Shown here: one piece after another, positions 35,830 to 47,378 of the stretch | How the letters are laid out: the number at the start of each line of letters is the position of its first letter | How positions within the stretch are numbered: position 1 is the first letter of the stretch | Assembly: GCA_023653785.1 (NCBI GenBank) | Contig: JAMKCH010019857.1 | Span: forward strand, 1 to 64,000 | Direction of reading: 5' to 3' | Source: Ophioderma brevispina | Taxonomy: Eukaryota; Echinodermata; Ophiuroidea; Amphilepidida; Ophiodermatidae | DNA length: 64,000 nt | Translations under genes and position numbers: made by a program | The notes under the pieces: generated by a model | The model's database searches: none | The model's input: the letters and a program-made list of their open reading frames with translations, nothing else | Told to the model about the DNA's origin: nothing

Positions 35830-38800
35830 TTTCAGTTTGTATTGAACAACACGTATTTAAAAGATAAGAACAATATCTCGGTCAACGACATCGAATGTTT
35901 TTCCTATCTCGACAAGCCATCTACAGCAGCTTCAAAACGTACATGTGTCGTTAACTGTTCAATAGATGTGCTCAAATGTTGGGCTCACTTGATGAACTAC
36001 ACGCCACAGAGCACTTGCAGACAAGGTTGAACAGAATCTACATTACTTGGCAATCCAAACTGTATATTGTGTACAGTGAAAATCCATTAGGATGGGTTGA
36101 AAAAACTCGATGGCGCAATAAGTATATGGCTGTCGTCAATTAGGGAGGAAAAGTGCATAAATAGATGGCTACTTAAAAACGAACATGATTTGAAACCGTC
36201 GCCGGCTAAAGAGCAAGATGTAACTGTGAGTGGATAAACTGGAGAAATGTGAAACGAAATAACTGCTACATTTGCTAATTTAATATAAAGAAACTTCCCT
36301 CTGCATGTATCCAAATTTACCGAGTAGAAAGTAAGACATCAAACTTGGTTGCCAGCAATCAGGTTTGTACAATGACAAATTTGCAGTTTTGTTCATAGAT
36401 TTTCCAAGCAAAAAATTACTCATCGTGCAGACGGACCTTGATTTTTTTCTTGTTTTTCCTGAAAAGAAAAGCACCAGGGACTCGGTGATTATACACACGT
36501 CTTAAGGAAGCGTATGTCCTGTTTAGAGAGGCCCACAGGACCTAGAGGGCAGGTAGTCCCGGGTAACGAGACTAGCACTTAATCACGAACTTCCTGAAGA
36601 TAGTGGAAAGTTTCCAAAGAGGCCCAATGGTTAAAAGGTACGGCAATGATGGATAGCATATGACGGCTGGGCAGACTAAGGATACGCGGCGGATATTAAG
36701 ATGTCTACAGGCAAGTGACTGATGGCATGTTGACCTCCTGCATGTAGAGATGTTGCAAACTACAAGTATGGTCGATGTCTCCACCTGGAGCGGAGAGATA
36801 AGAAAATAACATTGATCAAAGTGTATATTGTGCGAACATTATTGTTAAGAAGGTATATACTATACACTTGATGCACAGGCGTGATTCGGCGTCAATTGAA
36901 TTCAGAATCGATATGGTAAACACTTGCACAGAATTATAACCACTTGGTGTTTAATCGTGAAAACGATTAGAGAGGTCGTGATTTTATGGGTCGCGCTTCT
37001 AATTGAGTCATATTAAAAAACTATCAGTAATGCACCCATTAAAAGAGTCAAAATGCTTTAAATTTGCAAGAACAGCTTAAACGTGAAAGATAAGGCTGTA
37101 GAATTCCCAAAAGATATTTTTGCCAGAAAAGGGAGAAAACAGCGGTACTCAATGATATGAATCTCCATTCAATTGAGCGTTGCATTAAGTGTCCATACGG
37201 CTAGTAATGACTGAAATATCAGATTTTGTCCTTATTAGGTTGCTTTTATTCTTAGCACTTGTAGGGTATGTTAGGATATCTATACTTGTTACAGATTTAA
37301 CAAATCACTGACAGTGCCTTTAAATATAGCAGTAGCAAACATGGATTCTAGAGATTGCAGACAAAACAGACGTTGATCGCTGATTGAATGAATCTCGTAA
37401 TAGTACATAAATACCTCACTTGCAATATTTTGACTTCTTTGAGAAAAATGTTATATTCTTATATGTATATTGACGCATTTCGAAATTTGTATGAAAATAT
37501 TACTACGTTATTGAATCATTTCAAGGAAGAAAATTGGTGAGGGTATATTCTTGATTGTTAACTTTTAAAGAGCACATGTTATCGATTCCTGCTGATAAAA
37601 TAAACTACAGATATTTAACAAAGAAACTTAACCATGATTATGTACAAAAATTGTCATAATCTTTGTGAAATTTATGCAGTGGTTTGCTATCTTCAATCAA
37701 AGAGGTATTTTGCTTCAACCATGAAATCAAGTACTCGTGGCGTGGTTTCTTGAAAACTTCTGTATGGTATAGATCACAAAATGCTAAGTAAGACTAGAGT
37801 AAGAAGACGCTTTAGATCGGTTTGTACCTACCTTTCAGTTTACGAAGCACATTGCAAGCTTGCTTTTAGTAGTAATTCCCTTTGCTTACTGGAGAGAGGA
37901 GACGGCGTTACTTTTTAGGTATGATCACTGGTACACTTAAGTTTCAGTTGAAAAGCAAGACGTGGAACCCTGTTGCAGCACACACATAGTTGAACAAAAT
38001 ATTCAAGGCGTTGTTGTCACTCTTTGGCGATTTAATTTGTGCGCTGTCGTAGAGTGAAAATGCGCCAACACTTTCCACCAGTTTCTCTCACAGACTGCAT
38101 ATATTGCAGTGCGAGTTTCCGTGCATATATCTCAGTTCAAACAAGAAGTTTATTGCTACGCTAAGTGCATTTATTTCTCCCGTTCAAGCCCAATGCTCGC
38201 GAGTCGTTACAAATCAAACTCAATCAAATTGGAAGACTCTCTGAAAACATGGTAGTCACAAGCAATACATCAGTTGTGTTCAGCTAAAATATTCATCCTT
38301 TTACGATCTGGAGAGAGGGTTCATCGGCATCCAGTCATAGTCATTCATCGTCATTACTTTCAAGCTCTCAACTACATACAAATCATGAGCTTATGCGAGA
38401 AATGGTTATTGCTCATTGTTGTTTGGAAATCTATGTTGATAGATTTTACCATGATACTGTTTAGATCGATAGCAAGCATCATACCAAGGTAAAACGTATT
38501 ATCCAGCTCTATTGTTTGCAGGTTTCTCAGAGTAACGTGAGGTTTACAAGGGATCGCAGATAAAAAACAAAACAAATGTGCGCAATGCTTCACGGTGCCG
38601 TAAATTAACTTCTCTCAAAATGTGCTTTTAAGGATAAATCGACTGGAAAATGCAAAATTGAAAGCTTAATCGTTGGCGCAAGTCGAATTTATTTCGCTAG
38701 GATTAATTGCGCTTTCAAATTCAAATGAAGCTGTTTCAATTAGTCGCAGTTTGTGCTTATGAAGACTTTCAACAAGTTCCCAATAATAACACAATCACAC

Positions 38801-39026
38801 ATGCGCAAGCACGATAAGATCAATTCATTCATAAGTTTAATGTTTATGATTCAATTTCTCACCACCCCCGGAAGCAGCCATCACAATTGTCGCTTTATAT
38901 AGGCGAAGAGAGACAATGCAAAACAAGCAAATAAACAAAAATATGTCTCGGAAATATTTGCCAAATGCCACCTATGCCAGCTGGTTTGTTTTCATAGCAT
39001 CTTTGATTTCCTAAAACTAGTAGCAC
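35830..39026. other. Region upstream of the CaaX gene, unannotated
   Basis: A TTTTAAATA string lies on the minus strand about 25-35 bp before the ATG; I do not call it a promoter. 36490-36800 is somewhat richer in G+C but holds no recognisable domain. Nothing else is supported. Confidence 0.5.
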
Positions 39027-39141
39027 TATGGAGTTATTTATTTTATAGTAAACTATATAGTTTACTATAATATATATATTATACCAAGGAGTTATTAAAG
39101 TAAACAATATTAAAATGTACTATATATTAATAACTCCATGG
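39027..39141. mobile_element. Small MITE with TAGCAC flanks (115 bp)
   Basis: TATGGAGTTATT at the left and AATAACTCCATGG at the right form terminal repeats. TAGCAC flanks both sides (39021-39026 and 39142-39147). A perfect palindrome, ATAGTAAACTATATAGTTTA, lies inside. The apparent 6-bp duplication could be chance. Confidence 0.65.
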
Positions 39142-39483
39142 TAGCACAAATGCATTTCCCCATGAGGCATGACTTTATTGTTCCTAATCATATGTTTTAT
39201 GTGAACCCCTTCATGAAAATAATTTGAAAACCTTTTAAAATGATATTTTTAAAAATTAATCTATTTTGAGAATGCGAAGAACAATATATTTCTTTCACAC
39301 AGACTGTATTGTACACTAAAGCCGACAGATGCTTGACATTAAATGGCTTTAAAGTTTTAATATTAGATTGAAATCAACAAAACGCGTTAAGATGTGCAAA
39401 AAATGTCCGACGTACTAAACTTCATGATTTGTTATTGATATTATGACCTGTATCAAAATTTATACCAGTTAGTTATGTATCAG

Positions 39484-39647
39484 CAGGCGCGGATCCAGGG
39501 AGGGGCGGAGGGGGCGCGCGCGCCCCCGATAATTCTGCAAATTCTTGCAAAATCAGCCCATTTTGAGCTATTTTGGACCAGTTACAGCCTTTCAGCCCGG
39601 TTTCAAACAAAATTGACATCATTTCAAATCCTGGATATCCGCCATTG
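39484..39647. mobile_element. hAT-like MITE, CAGGCGCGGATCCAGG end
   Basis: CAGGCGCGGATCCAGG at the left is imperfectly inverted at the right as CCTGGATATCCGCCATTG. A GGGGCGCGCGCGCCCCC palindrome sits just inside. No exact target duplication was found, possibly because another element abuts at 39650. Confidence 0.5.
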
Positions 39648-39649
39648 AT

Positions 39650-39823
39650 CAGGGATGTAAATGAGTGCAACTAACAAATTCTGAAAGTAGTGATGAAATC
39701 CTGAAAAAAAAACGCGTAAATTTGGGCAAAAAAACGGCCCAAAACGGGCTGAAAATGAATAACAGTGCGTAAATTTGGAGTACTTCCTGAATTCAGGAAA
39801 TTTCCAGAAGATGTTCATCCCTG
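39650..39823. mobile_element. hAT-like MITE, CAGGGATG ends (174 bp)
   Basis: CAGGGATGTAAATG faces CATCCCTG at the right end, the typical CAGGGATG terminus of hAT derivatives. It adjoins the preceding element within two bases, so nesting is possible. Confidence 0.5.
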
Positions 39824-39879
39824 ATGTATGCTTATCTGGATCTGGATTAATTTAACCTCCAGTAAAGCGGGTTTCCGCA

Positions 39880-40262
39880 TTACACTCGAGGACTCTGGTA
39901 CCTAGAGTGATGAGTGCAGGTAACAGACCCGGGACGATGCTCTTTTCGATGAGGTCTGCAACTTTTTACGTGCTCAGGAATGCTTCCACTGACACACGGG
40001 ACCAACAGCTTTACATGACTCCAAACCATGAGGAGCGGGCACCCATTGCATACACCTGCACATTCTACGCAATTGGTGGGAGCGAGGAGAAACTCCATAT
40101 TCACACTACATTAATGCTGTACGTGACTATGCAAGTTCAGACCTTACAGGAACTATTTGAGTATGACGAAGAAACCCGACTCTCGCGGGGCTCGAACCAG
40201 GGCCGCTCGGTCGATCTTATACCCTACCGACGGTTCAGCGCCTTAGAGGTTATACACCACTA
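39880..40262 (-). repeat. SINE-like repeat with tRNA-like segment
   Basis: TTTTTACGTGCTCAGGAATG, CACACGGGACCAACAGCTTT and a minus-strand CCTGGTTCGAGCCCC (B-box-like, about 40190-40205), with TAAGGCGCTGAACC further 3', recall dispersed repeats of marine invertebrates (memory-based). The stem pairing needed for a real tRNA is absent. Confidence 0.4.
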
Positions 40263-40279
40263 ACCTGGCTGAAGGATAA

Positions 40280-40768
40280 CAAATTTTGGGTGGACTACTT
40301 TCTTGCATGGCATCTAAAAACTGCTTTAAAATGCCTGAAAATGGACTAGTTATATAAAGAAGTGATGGAATCAGGGCCGTACGCAGGATTTATTTTGGGG
40401 GGGTGCGGAACTTCGAAAAAGTGGACCTTTTTTGGCAAAAGTTGACCTAACCCCCCTAAAATGGCCTTTTATTGGACTTTTTGGAAATTTCATCACTAAA
40501 AAGTGGACTTTCTTGTCAAAAATTTTCTAAATTTTAGACCTTTTTATCAAAAAATTCAGCAAAAAGTGGACCTTTTGCTCCTTTTGTCGAATTTGGGGGG
40601 TGCGACCGCACCCCCGCACCCCCCCCCCCCCTGCGTACGGGCCTGGATGGAATTTCATGATTGACATGGTAGACTGGTATGCTTTCTCAAACTAAATGGC
40701 ATTTAGACAGTAAATTTAAGGCAATTTACTCCGCACTCATCAATTTCACATCGATTTTCCCACTTCTT
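40280..40768 (+). repeat. Dispersed repeat family B, interrupted copy
   Basis: Homologous to 3397-3618 on both sides of the MITE at 40372-40645; it resumes at GATGGAATTTCATGATTGAC. Confidence 0.8.
40372..40645. mobile_element. hAT-type MITE with 8-bp target duplication (274 bp)
   Basis: The ends CAGGGCCGTACGCAGG and CCTGCGTACGGGCCTG are inverted repeats. GATGGAAT flanks both sides (40364-40371 and 40646-40653), an 8-bp target duplication as in hAT. The homologous site at 3397-3618 is empty. The interior carries repeated AAAAAGTGGACCTTTT-like motifs and a C-rich tract, with no transposase. A degraded relative lies at 26621-26710. Confidence 0.95.
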
Positions 40769-41000
40769 CTAGCCAATGCGACTACAAAATCTTGTGCTGG
40801 GCGCGGTCTGACATGCTGCGAGTTTGGTGATTCGTAACTTTAAAAAAAATCTGGTCACCCTAATTATGTTCAAACTTTGGTTATTTGGTGATTTTAGCTT
40901 GTACGTTGGTGTGATATTGTTGTATTTCCTCTGTGAGAGTTTTAAATGTGAAAGAAACATGCTCAAAGTTGCCATTTTTCCATAGACTAATATATACAAG

Positions 41001-41041
41001 TGAGTTAGTGGTGTATAACCTAGACCGCTCGGCCACCTTAT
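41001..41041 (-). repeat. tRNA(Leu)-like A-box fragment
   Basis: On the minus strand, TGGCCGAGCGGTCTAGG matches the D-arm of tRNA-Leu. The following TTATACACCACTAAC is shared with 40245-40262. No B-box or closing stem follows, so it is a truncated SINE head or pseudo-tRNA. Confidence 0.5.
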
Positions 41042-41142
41042 GTGAGAAAGAATTAAATTCGTTGACCTTATGCACAAAATAGATTAATTTCCAAATATAC
41101 TCAAATAAACAAAAATCAAAATTAATGTTTGCATGAGAGGAC

Positions 41143-41216
41143 CACACACACACACACACACACATGCATGCACGCACGCACACAAACACTCGCACGCACA
41201 CACCACACACACTGTT
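41143..41216. repeat. (CA)n microsatellite
   Basis: CA run with GCA and CTCG interruptions. Confidence 0.95.
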
Positions 41217-41330
41217 TAGGATCTTTAGAGATGCACTCAAAACCATGTGCAATCTCTTTCGACCTTCAATCCGTAGACCCATTTTTTTTATTAAAATCTA
41301 ATCAGTATTTTTAACGTTTATCTATTTTGC

Positions 41331-41652
41331 AGTTTATTTGAAATTTATAACATAATGCAATGTTAATGCAAATTTCGATGAAAACACGTTTTGACAACAT
41401 CTGTGGTCAGGGTTGATATGACAATTATTCAAAATGTGCAGTGTGTATACTTTGAAGCTTTTCACACTTTTTAAAATATTCGTTATTTTGTAGTTTATTT
41501 GAAATTTATAACATAATGCAATGTTAATGCAAATTTCGATGAAAACACGTTTTGACAACATCTGTGGTCAGGGTTGATATGACAATTATTCAAAATGTGC
41601 AGTGTGTATACTTTGAAGCTTTTCACACTTTTTTAAAATATTCGTATATATA
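41331..41652 (+). repeat. Two-copy tandem repeat, 161-bp period
   Basis: AGTTTATTTGAAATTTATAA starts at 41331 and 41492; both copies run to TTTTCACACTTTTT-AAAATATTCG. Confidence 0.95.
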
Positions 41653-41928
41653 TTGTGTTGTCATTCCGTTTACGGACAGAAAATACAAAATCACGATTGT
41701 TTTCCAGAGTAAATCGCACTTGCGCGTAAGATTAGGCACAGGTACTATACTCAGATGATATAAAAATCTTTTTTTTTTCCTAGGTAAGCCGGGGGACGAG
41801 GCAGTAGATCATGAAATGTCCTTTGAGTTTAAAAAAGCCGTTATTATATTCGTTGATTTTATATAAATAAATATGGTGTGCATGAAATTTGATGGGAAAA
41901 CAATATCTTCAGAGCCCTGTTAAATATA
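41618..41928 (+). repeat. Recent duplication 3, first copy (311 bp)
   Basis: It matches 42211-42521 almost exactly (one difference noticed, ATATATTG versus ATATACTG) at an offset of 593 bp. It contains a family C repeat at 41663-41824. Confidence 0.95.
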
Positions 41929-42210
41929 CACCTGGCACAAAAAGTATCTCGGCATGTTTTTCGATCAGTACTGTGCCAAAGTCAGACCATTTTGGACGTT
42001 TTTGAAATATACATTTTGTTGCCTAGGTCTTGCTCTTTCATTTAACACCTCGCATATAAAAAAGCGTGCAGAAATGGCTGAGATAGAACGCCCAAAAGAC
42101 GCAAACCCCCAAAACCAAAAGTTGCAGTTTGGGGATTTTTTCAATGGGCATTGCAGTGTACTGGGACACGAACACGCGGACCACAATCAAAAAAAAAAAA
42201 AAAAAAAAAA
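41929..42210 (+). repeat. 282-bp insert ending in A22 between duplicate copies
   Basis: It starts CACCTGGCACAAAAAGTATC and ends in a 22-nt A-run (42189-42210) that abuts the second copy. The tail looks retroposon-like, but the flanking duplication is far longer than usual target duplications. Confidence 0.7.
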
Positions 42211-42521
42211 GCTTTTCACACTTTTTTAAAATATTCGTATATATACTGTGTTGTCATTCCGTTTACGGACAGAAAATACAAAATCACGATTGTTTTCCAG
42301 AGTAAATCGCACTTGCGCGTAAGATTAGGCACAGGTACTATACTCAGATGATATAAAAATCTTTTTTTTTTCCTAGGTAAGCCGGGGGACGAGGCAGTAG
42401 ATCATGAAATGTCCTTTGAGTTTAAAAAAGCCGTTATTATATTCGTTGATTTTATATAAATAAATATGGTGTGCATGAAATTTGATGGGAAAACAATATC
42501 TTCAGAGCCCTGTTAAATATA
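42211..42521 (+). repeat. Recent duplication 3, second copy (311 bp)
   Basis: Counterpart of 41618-41928, with the family C repeat at 42256-42417. Confidence 0.95.
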
Positions 42522-42800
42522 TATTTTTCTATTGAAGAAATTCTACCTGTTAAATAGAAAAGAGTATAATTATTTCAGAAATGCCGCCATGATATAATCA
42601 TGAGGCAGCAAAAAAATTCACATTTTTATTGGCTACGCCACGGCAAACAATCTTTAAAAAATTCGGTGATATTTTCAACAACAACATCATCGCATAGTAC
42701 ATTACTTTTTTGACGAAACAAATCAGTTAAAAGGACCCTATTGTTTATGCGACATATTAACCACATAATTTGTAAAACTTTAGGTGGGTGGAATAATTAA

Positions 42801-43102
42801 AGGTGCCAATATCGGCTTGTCAGCCTGACCACACCCATTATCCGTCAAATGTGAGATTCTTGTATCATGCAGTAGAAATCTTTTTTTTTTAACCATTACC
42901 TGCATGATTATTTGGCGGAAGGAAAGTGCTTTGTTCCAAGTTCCTTTTTACAGCCAGTCTGCAGCCGTCTGCGAAGCAAGCAGCTAGTTATAAACAAGCA
43001 ATGTGTGGTCTCATAAAATGGTAATTCATTTTTCAGCTGAAGATTCTGGAATTTTTCAATGAGAATTAGGGAAAATATATGTCGTAATCGTGCATTGCAC
43101 CT
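42801..43102. mobile_element. TTAA-flanked MITE, AGGTGC ends (302 bp)
   Basis: AGGTGCCAAT at the left and ATTGCACCT at the right are inverted repeats, flanked by TTAA at 42797-42800 and 43103-43106. There is no coding content. It is consistent with piggyBac or Kolobok-type targeting. Confidence 0.75.
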
Positions 43103-43106
43103 TTAA

Positions 43107-43957
43107 AGAGGAAACCCCCCAAGGGTAGTCCTCAATTGCAACAAAATCTGTGCAACCCGGTGCGTGTGACAAACATCACCCAATTTAACCGGGTATAAAC
43201 ATAGAAGACTGGAAGCCAACCCATGCGATCGGTATTGTAAAGCTTTATGCCTTACAATCATAACTGAACTGAAGGTATAATTTAAATTCTTTTGGGAATA
43301 CCGAACTGCCTAATTAATCTTGAAAGCATTCCCCAAAATCTTTCAATTTTGATGGTTCCAATTACAGCAAATAGTGTCTGTGCGTAAATTGTTATGAGAA
43401 TCCCAGTGGGTTCAGCGGAAGAAAGAAAAATCTCGCGTCCACGAAAAAATGCAGTCATTTCTTGTTCAAAATTAAGCCGAGAGTTAGCTTAGTTATTCAG
43501 CGTCTGATACTCCAATATATGCAGTTTCAATTAGCTGAAGTATTTTTAAAGTACTCACAATATGTCTATTCAGTAGTGTCTTGTCCTTTTTCTTCGAGAT
43601 GGGTCGTCAATCGTTCGATGAAAGATATTTTAGCGCGCACAGATGGATCGTTAAACGAATTCATATTCGAATTTATAATGGATTATTGACGCTCAGAAAT
43701 TAACCCACTATGTAGGTCTATCTATTCATCTAAAAAGCAAGTTGATTTCATGTCAAGATAGCATTATCCCCCTATGAGAATTCTTAGTTATAGACCCACT
43801 GTACATGAAGAGGATGCATAATGAGAATCTGAAAATTGTAATGTCTCTTTTTTAAGTGTTTAATGGCTGAAATAGATCTCAGCGACTCCAGGGGTTGCAA
43901 TTAAAGCTGCGCGGTTTGCGTGTTCGTATGCGGTCGTGACCAGAGTTCGTCAAAACT
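43107..43957. other. Unannotated DNA
   Basis: A 75-residue frame at 43462-43689 shows no domain. I see nothing else. Confidence 0.5.
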
Positions 43958-44130
43958 TTGGGCCACCGGTTATCTCTTCAAGCGCTATTCTTGTACGGGA
44001 GGAAGGTCAACCGTAACAGATCTTCTGTGGGTACAAGGTCCGATTTTGATGAAGCTGGGTGTAAACGTTGTGTTAACAAAACCTGCCAAACTTGTGCCCA
44101 TGTTCAAATCACAGACACTTTCACAGTAAC
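43958..44130 (+). pseudogene. Penelope-like element fragment (Cys linker)
   Basis: One frame reads GCKRCVNKTCQTCAHV followed by QITDTFT. This CX2CX4CX2C block plus the TDTFT tail resembles the linker that precedes the GIY-YIG domain in Penelope-like retroelements. A TVTDLL string lies just upstream in another frame. No GIY-YIG motif follows before the stop at about 44173. It is a short decayed fragment, and the assignment is tentative. Confidence 0.4.
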
Positions 44131-44408
44131 GTTACCTAAAAATGTCCTAATGGATCCGTCACCGACTCTGTAGATCTAAAATAACGCTATGTTATTTATT
44201 TGAGAGGATGTAGAAGATGTTGCATGCATCGTCGGTGAGACAGGAAATGACATCAGACAGAGATGAACAATCACCGTTCTACCATCGGAACTTATGCGCA
44301 GTCATCCTCCTGACAAAACCTAGTTTGTGGTCATTTTGGCCAATCGCCATTCTGAAAAAAAGACCTTAAATTGACGATTATTGAGAGCTTGGGTACACCA
44401 GTCTAAAT

Positions 44409-44619
44409 TACGTCGTTTACATCGCGAGCGTTTCTGGATGATATTCTCAAAACTAAACCAACCTCAAGGGCTCAATATCACCCCTAAAACCTAGTCCCTT
44501 TTTCTGTTTAAAATTCCGCCGGTTACCTCGCGAGCGTTTCTGGATTGAAGATTCTCAAAAATAACCAACCTCAAGGGCTCAATATCCCCCCTAAAACCTA
44601 GTCCCTTTTCTGTTTGTCA
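44409..44619 (+). repeat. Two-copy tandem repeat, 106-bp period
   Basis: TCGCGAGCGTTTCTGGAT occurs at 44422 and 44528; both units end in CCTAAAACCTAGTCCC-TTTTCTGTTT. Confidence 0.9.
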
Positions 44620-44828
44620 TATCCGGCCCCATATGCTTTCTTAGTGTTATTTAGTTTTTTCTATTTTTAAATTTTGTGATTTCAATTTGGATCTCACATT
44701 TTGAGTAAAACTCCGATTAAGCTTGGTAAGCTTTTTATTTTAGCAATTTTTTCACTGCCTTGAGAGGTTCTGGTGTACAGAGCGAAAGCTTGTACTCGTT
44801 CCAATAGGGCCTATAAACAATTTTCCAA

Positions 44829-44912
44829 TATATAATATAATATATATTATATATATATATAGATATATATGTATATAGATGTACATCTATATACATATAT
44901 ATATATATATAT
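44829..44912. repeat. AT-rich palindromic microsatellite
   Basis: A TATA run with ATGTATATAGATGTACATCT inside folds back on itself. Confidence 0.9.
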
Positions 44913-46850
44913 GCGGTGTGTGGTGATGTGTGGGTCTTCAAACTGTTTCGTAATGAAACTTAAAATTGGTGTTCCGCTGCGCATATTGCTTTCTGCCAGG
45001 CTTATAATATGAGCTCATTTGCATAATTTCATAAATGTGGACCAATTCCACTCTACCACCTCATTCCAAATGCTCCTGAATAACTTCTAATTCGGTTTAT
45101 TAGGTGATATTACCATGGCTAATACAATATACACCCATAAGCAGTAGAGGTAAGTTACAAATTAGTATAAATTGACTGTTTTCATGGTTTACAGCCCTTC
45201 AAATAAATTCTCCCAAAATTAACATACAGTTAATATCCGTTCTGACATAATAAGTATTATACAAACTTTTTGGAAAGGTTAAAAATTTTAAAAAAAGAAA
45301 AAACCTAAAAAATTAAAAAATTTTCAAATATTGAAAAAAAATGCAAAATTATTTAACTTTATGCTTAAAATGTGCTTCCAAGAGGTAAATAGGTTGCCGA
45401 CTGTAGGTCACATTTCAAATGCTGTCATTGATTTTTTTCATCGATACATTTTTGCTTGAGGTGATATTTCTTGGGTTCATAATTTGTTTTTACACAGACT
45501 TAAGTACATAAGGGGTGTCCATGTGGGACCCGGTTGCGCGCCATGTTTTAACGCTAAATTATTTTGCCCAGATTTTATTGTATTTGTCTAATATCCCCAG
45601 TGCGCAATATTTTTTAACCTAAATATCTTAGGTCACGTCTCTTTTAGATTACCGGCCAGGTAAACTTGCAAAGGTCGATTTGCTTAAGTAATAATAATAA
45701 TGAAGCACCGTTAGAGGATCAATAAGATCGTGATTCAATTACGTGTTTGTGTAACCATTTTTACAAATATTCTCTACAAATTGTTATCGTTCTGGGCTCG
45801 GGAGGCTAACGTCCTCAACGGTTTTTTTTATACATGTAAAATCACTGCCTGAATCACTTGATCACTTACATTTAATTAAGAGGGGGGCCGCACACAGTCT
45901 TCTCTTCACCGCACAGACCAGGGGCACATATACTGATAAAACATGCGTCAAAATAGAGCTGAGGTGAACAATGTGTGTATGTCTGCAGAAGAAGAAACCG
46001 GCTACAATTTGAAGGAATAAGGACGGGACGAAAGAGAACAAGATTATGTTTCGGTTCTCAGCTTTGCGCGCTCGACTATGATTTAGAGGAATATACAGCG
46101 TGGGGCACCTTTTGCTATTAGCCAAATAGAGAAAATGCAACTACATATTCTCTCCAATGTAAAAGAATAATTTCCCGTGTGAAGAGTGAATACGGGCTCG
46201 GGAAAAAGGTTGAGAATTTTGTTATTTTTATAAGAAGAATTTATCATGTTGTGCATTCTATATAGACAGGGTGAAGTCAGAAAAAGTTACAACCAAATGA
46301 GGGCTTTTTATGAAGAAGGAACACATTAAGAATTTACCAAATTAATCTCTTAGTTGGGCTAGATAGTATTTTAATCAGCTTAACAATAATTTTAAATTTT
46401 TAAAATAATCGATCAGCCCTTCAAAGGTAAAGTTATTTGTGAAGGTATCCATTTCCTACCCCGAAATCAAATTGCACACTGACTGTACACATGAGATCTC
46501 ATTACGGACCATTACACGCAGCCCCGGGGATCGCAGCGTGAGGCTTCAAAAAAATATTAATGGGTTGATTTTTGGCGCCGTATTCAAATTGCTTACGCAG
46601 GGACATGTGTTGAAGATAATGTAGAATACTTAAGATTTAATGAAATAACAGGATATATTAAATGAAATTTAATGCTTATCTGTTTATGTCGCCACTATAT
46701 TGTGAAAATTTTATACGTGGAAATCAAGCAAGTTGAAAAGAATGCTTCAAATTGTGCTTCAAGTCTAAATTTTGATTCATAAAATATTATTTTGATATTA
46801 CTGGTTTATTTTACAGTCTTACCCTAACGACTGTAACAAGAATATTGCCA
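44913..46850. other. Unannotated AT-rich DNA
   Basis: A 92-residue minus-strand frame (45862-46140) has no domain. The A/T tract at 45285-45345 resembles the inverse of 60077-60120. Confidence 0.5.
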
Positions 46851-46997
46851 TTTGGGGAGGGGGGACCAGGCAAGGGAACAATTTTAACTTTTGGGGCATC
46901 ATGAAACACATTTGCAAAGGTGAACACGATATCTGTCTAATACTATAAATTTATTACTTTCTTGATCCATATTGGGGCCAGAGGGGGCAAAGATTTG

Positions 46998-47062
46998 GAG
47001 GGCGGATCCCGCCTTACCCCCCCCCCCAGCCCTCACCCACAGACTGGTTACGTCACTGGTCC
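46998..47062 (-). mobile_element. Transposon terminus with C-run
   Basis: A C-run near 47017 is followed by GGTTACGTCACTGGTCCCTG. On the minus strand this is a CCAGTGACGTAACCAG end leading into G-runs, resembling 12322-12420. The partner end was not found. Confidence 0.4.
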
Positions 47063-47108
47063 CTGACATTATTCCAAAGTGTTAATTAATGAAGGAATCT
47101 TGCTGCAA

Positions 47109-47378
47109 TTACCAAAGCTGAACGTAAATCAAGAGGACTCTTTGAGACGCTAGCGTGTAACTTGTTCGGTTTTCACATTGGGTACTTTCACTTCTGTAGC
47201 TGATACTTTTGAACGCGTTAATCGATTTTAATGCCGTACGTCGTCGTACGTCGTAATTTGATATGAGAGCTAACCCAACAGGGAAACTGTATACAAAAGA
47301 AATATATGAATTCGCACAGGAGGATTTTCCATTGAAAAAATCGTCAATTTGGTGTGTACTTTTTTTGATCACCCTGTA
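47109..47378 (-). pseudogene. Possible mariner-like transposon end fragment
   Basis: On the minus strand, just inside TA at 47378-47377, the sequence reads CAGGGTGATCAAAAAAAGTA, like the terminal repeats of IS630/Tc1/mariner elements. A frame continues to 47109 with TLASQRVLLIYVQLW, faintly like a transposase N-terminus. It then stops before the TE terminus at 46998-47062. The assignment is tentative. Confidence 0.35.

Noticed and set aside
39484..39830. Shared ATGTAT as target duplication around the two hAT-like MITEs
   Set aside because: Only six of eight bases match, and the boundaries are uncertain.
40172..40262. Functional tRNA gene on the minus strand
   Set aside because: B-box-like sequence is present, but the T-stem and acceptor stem do not pair.
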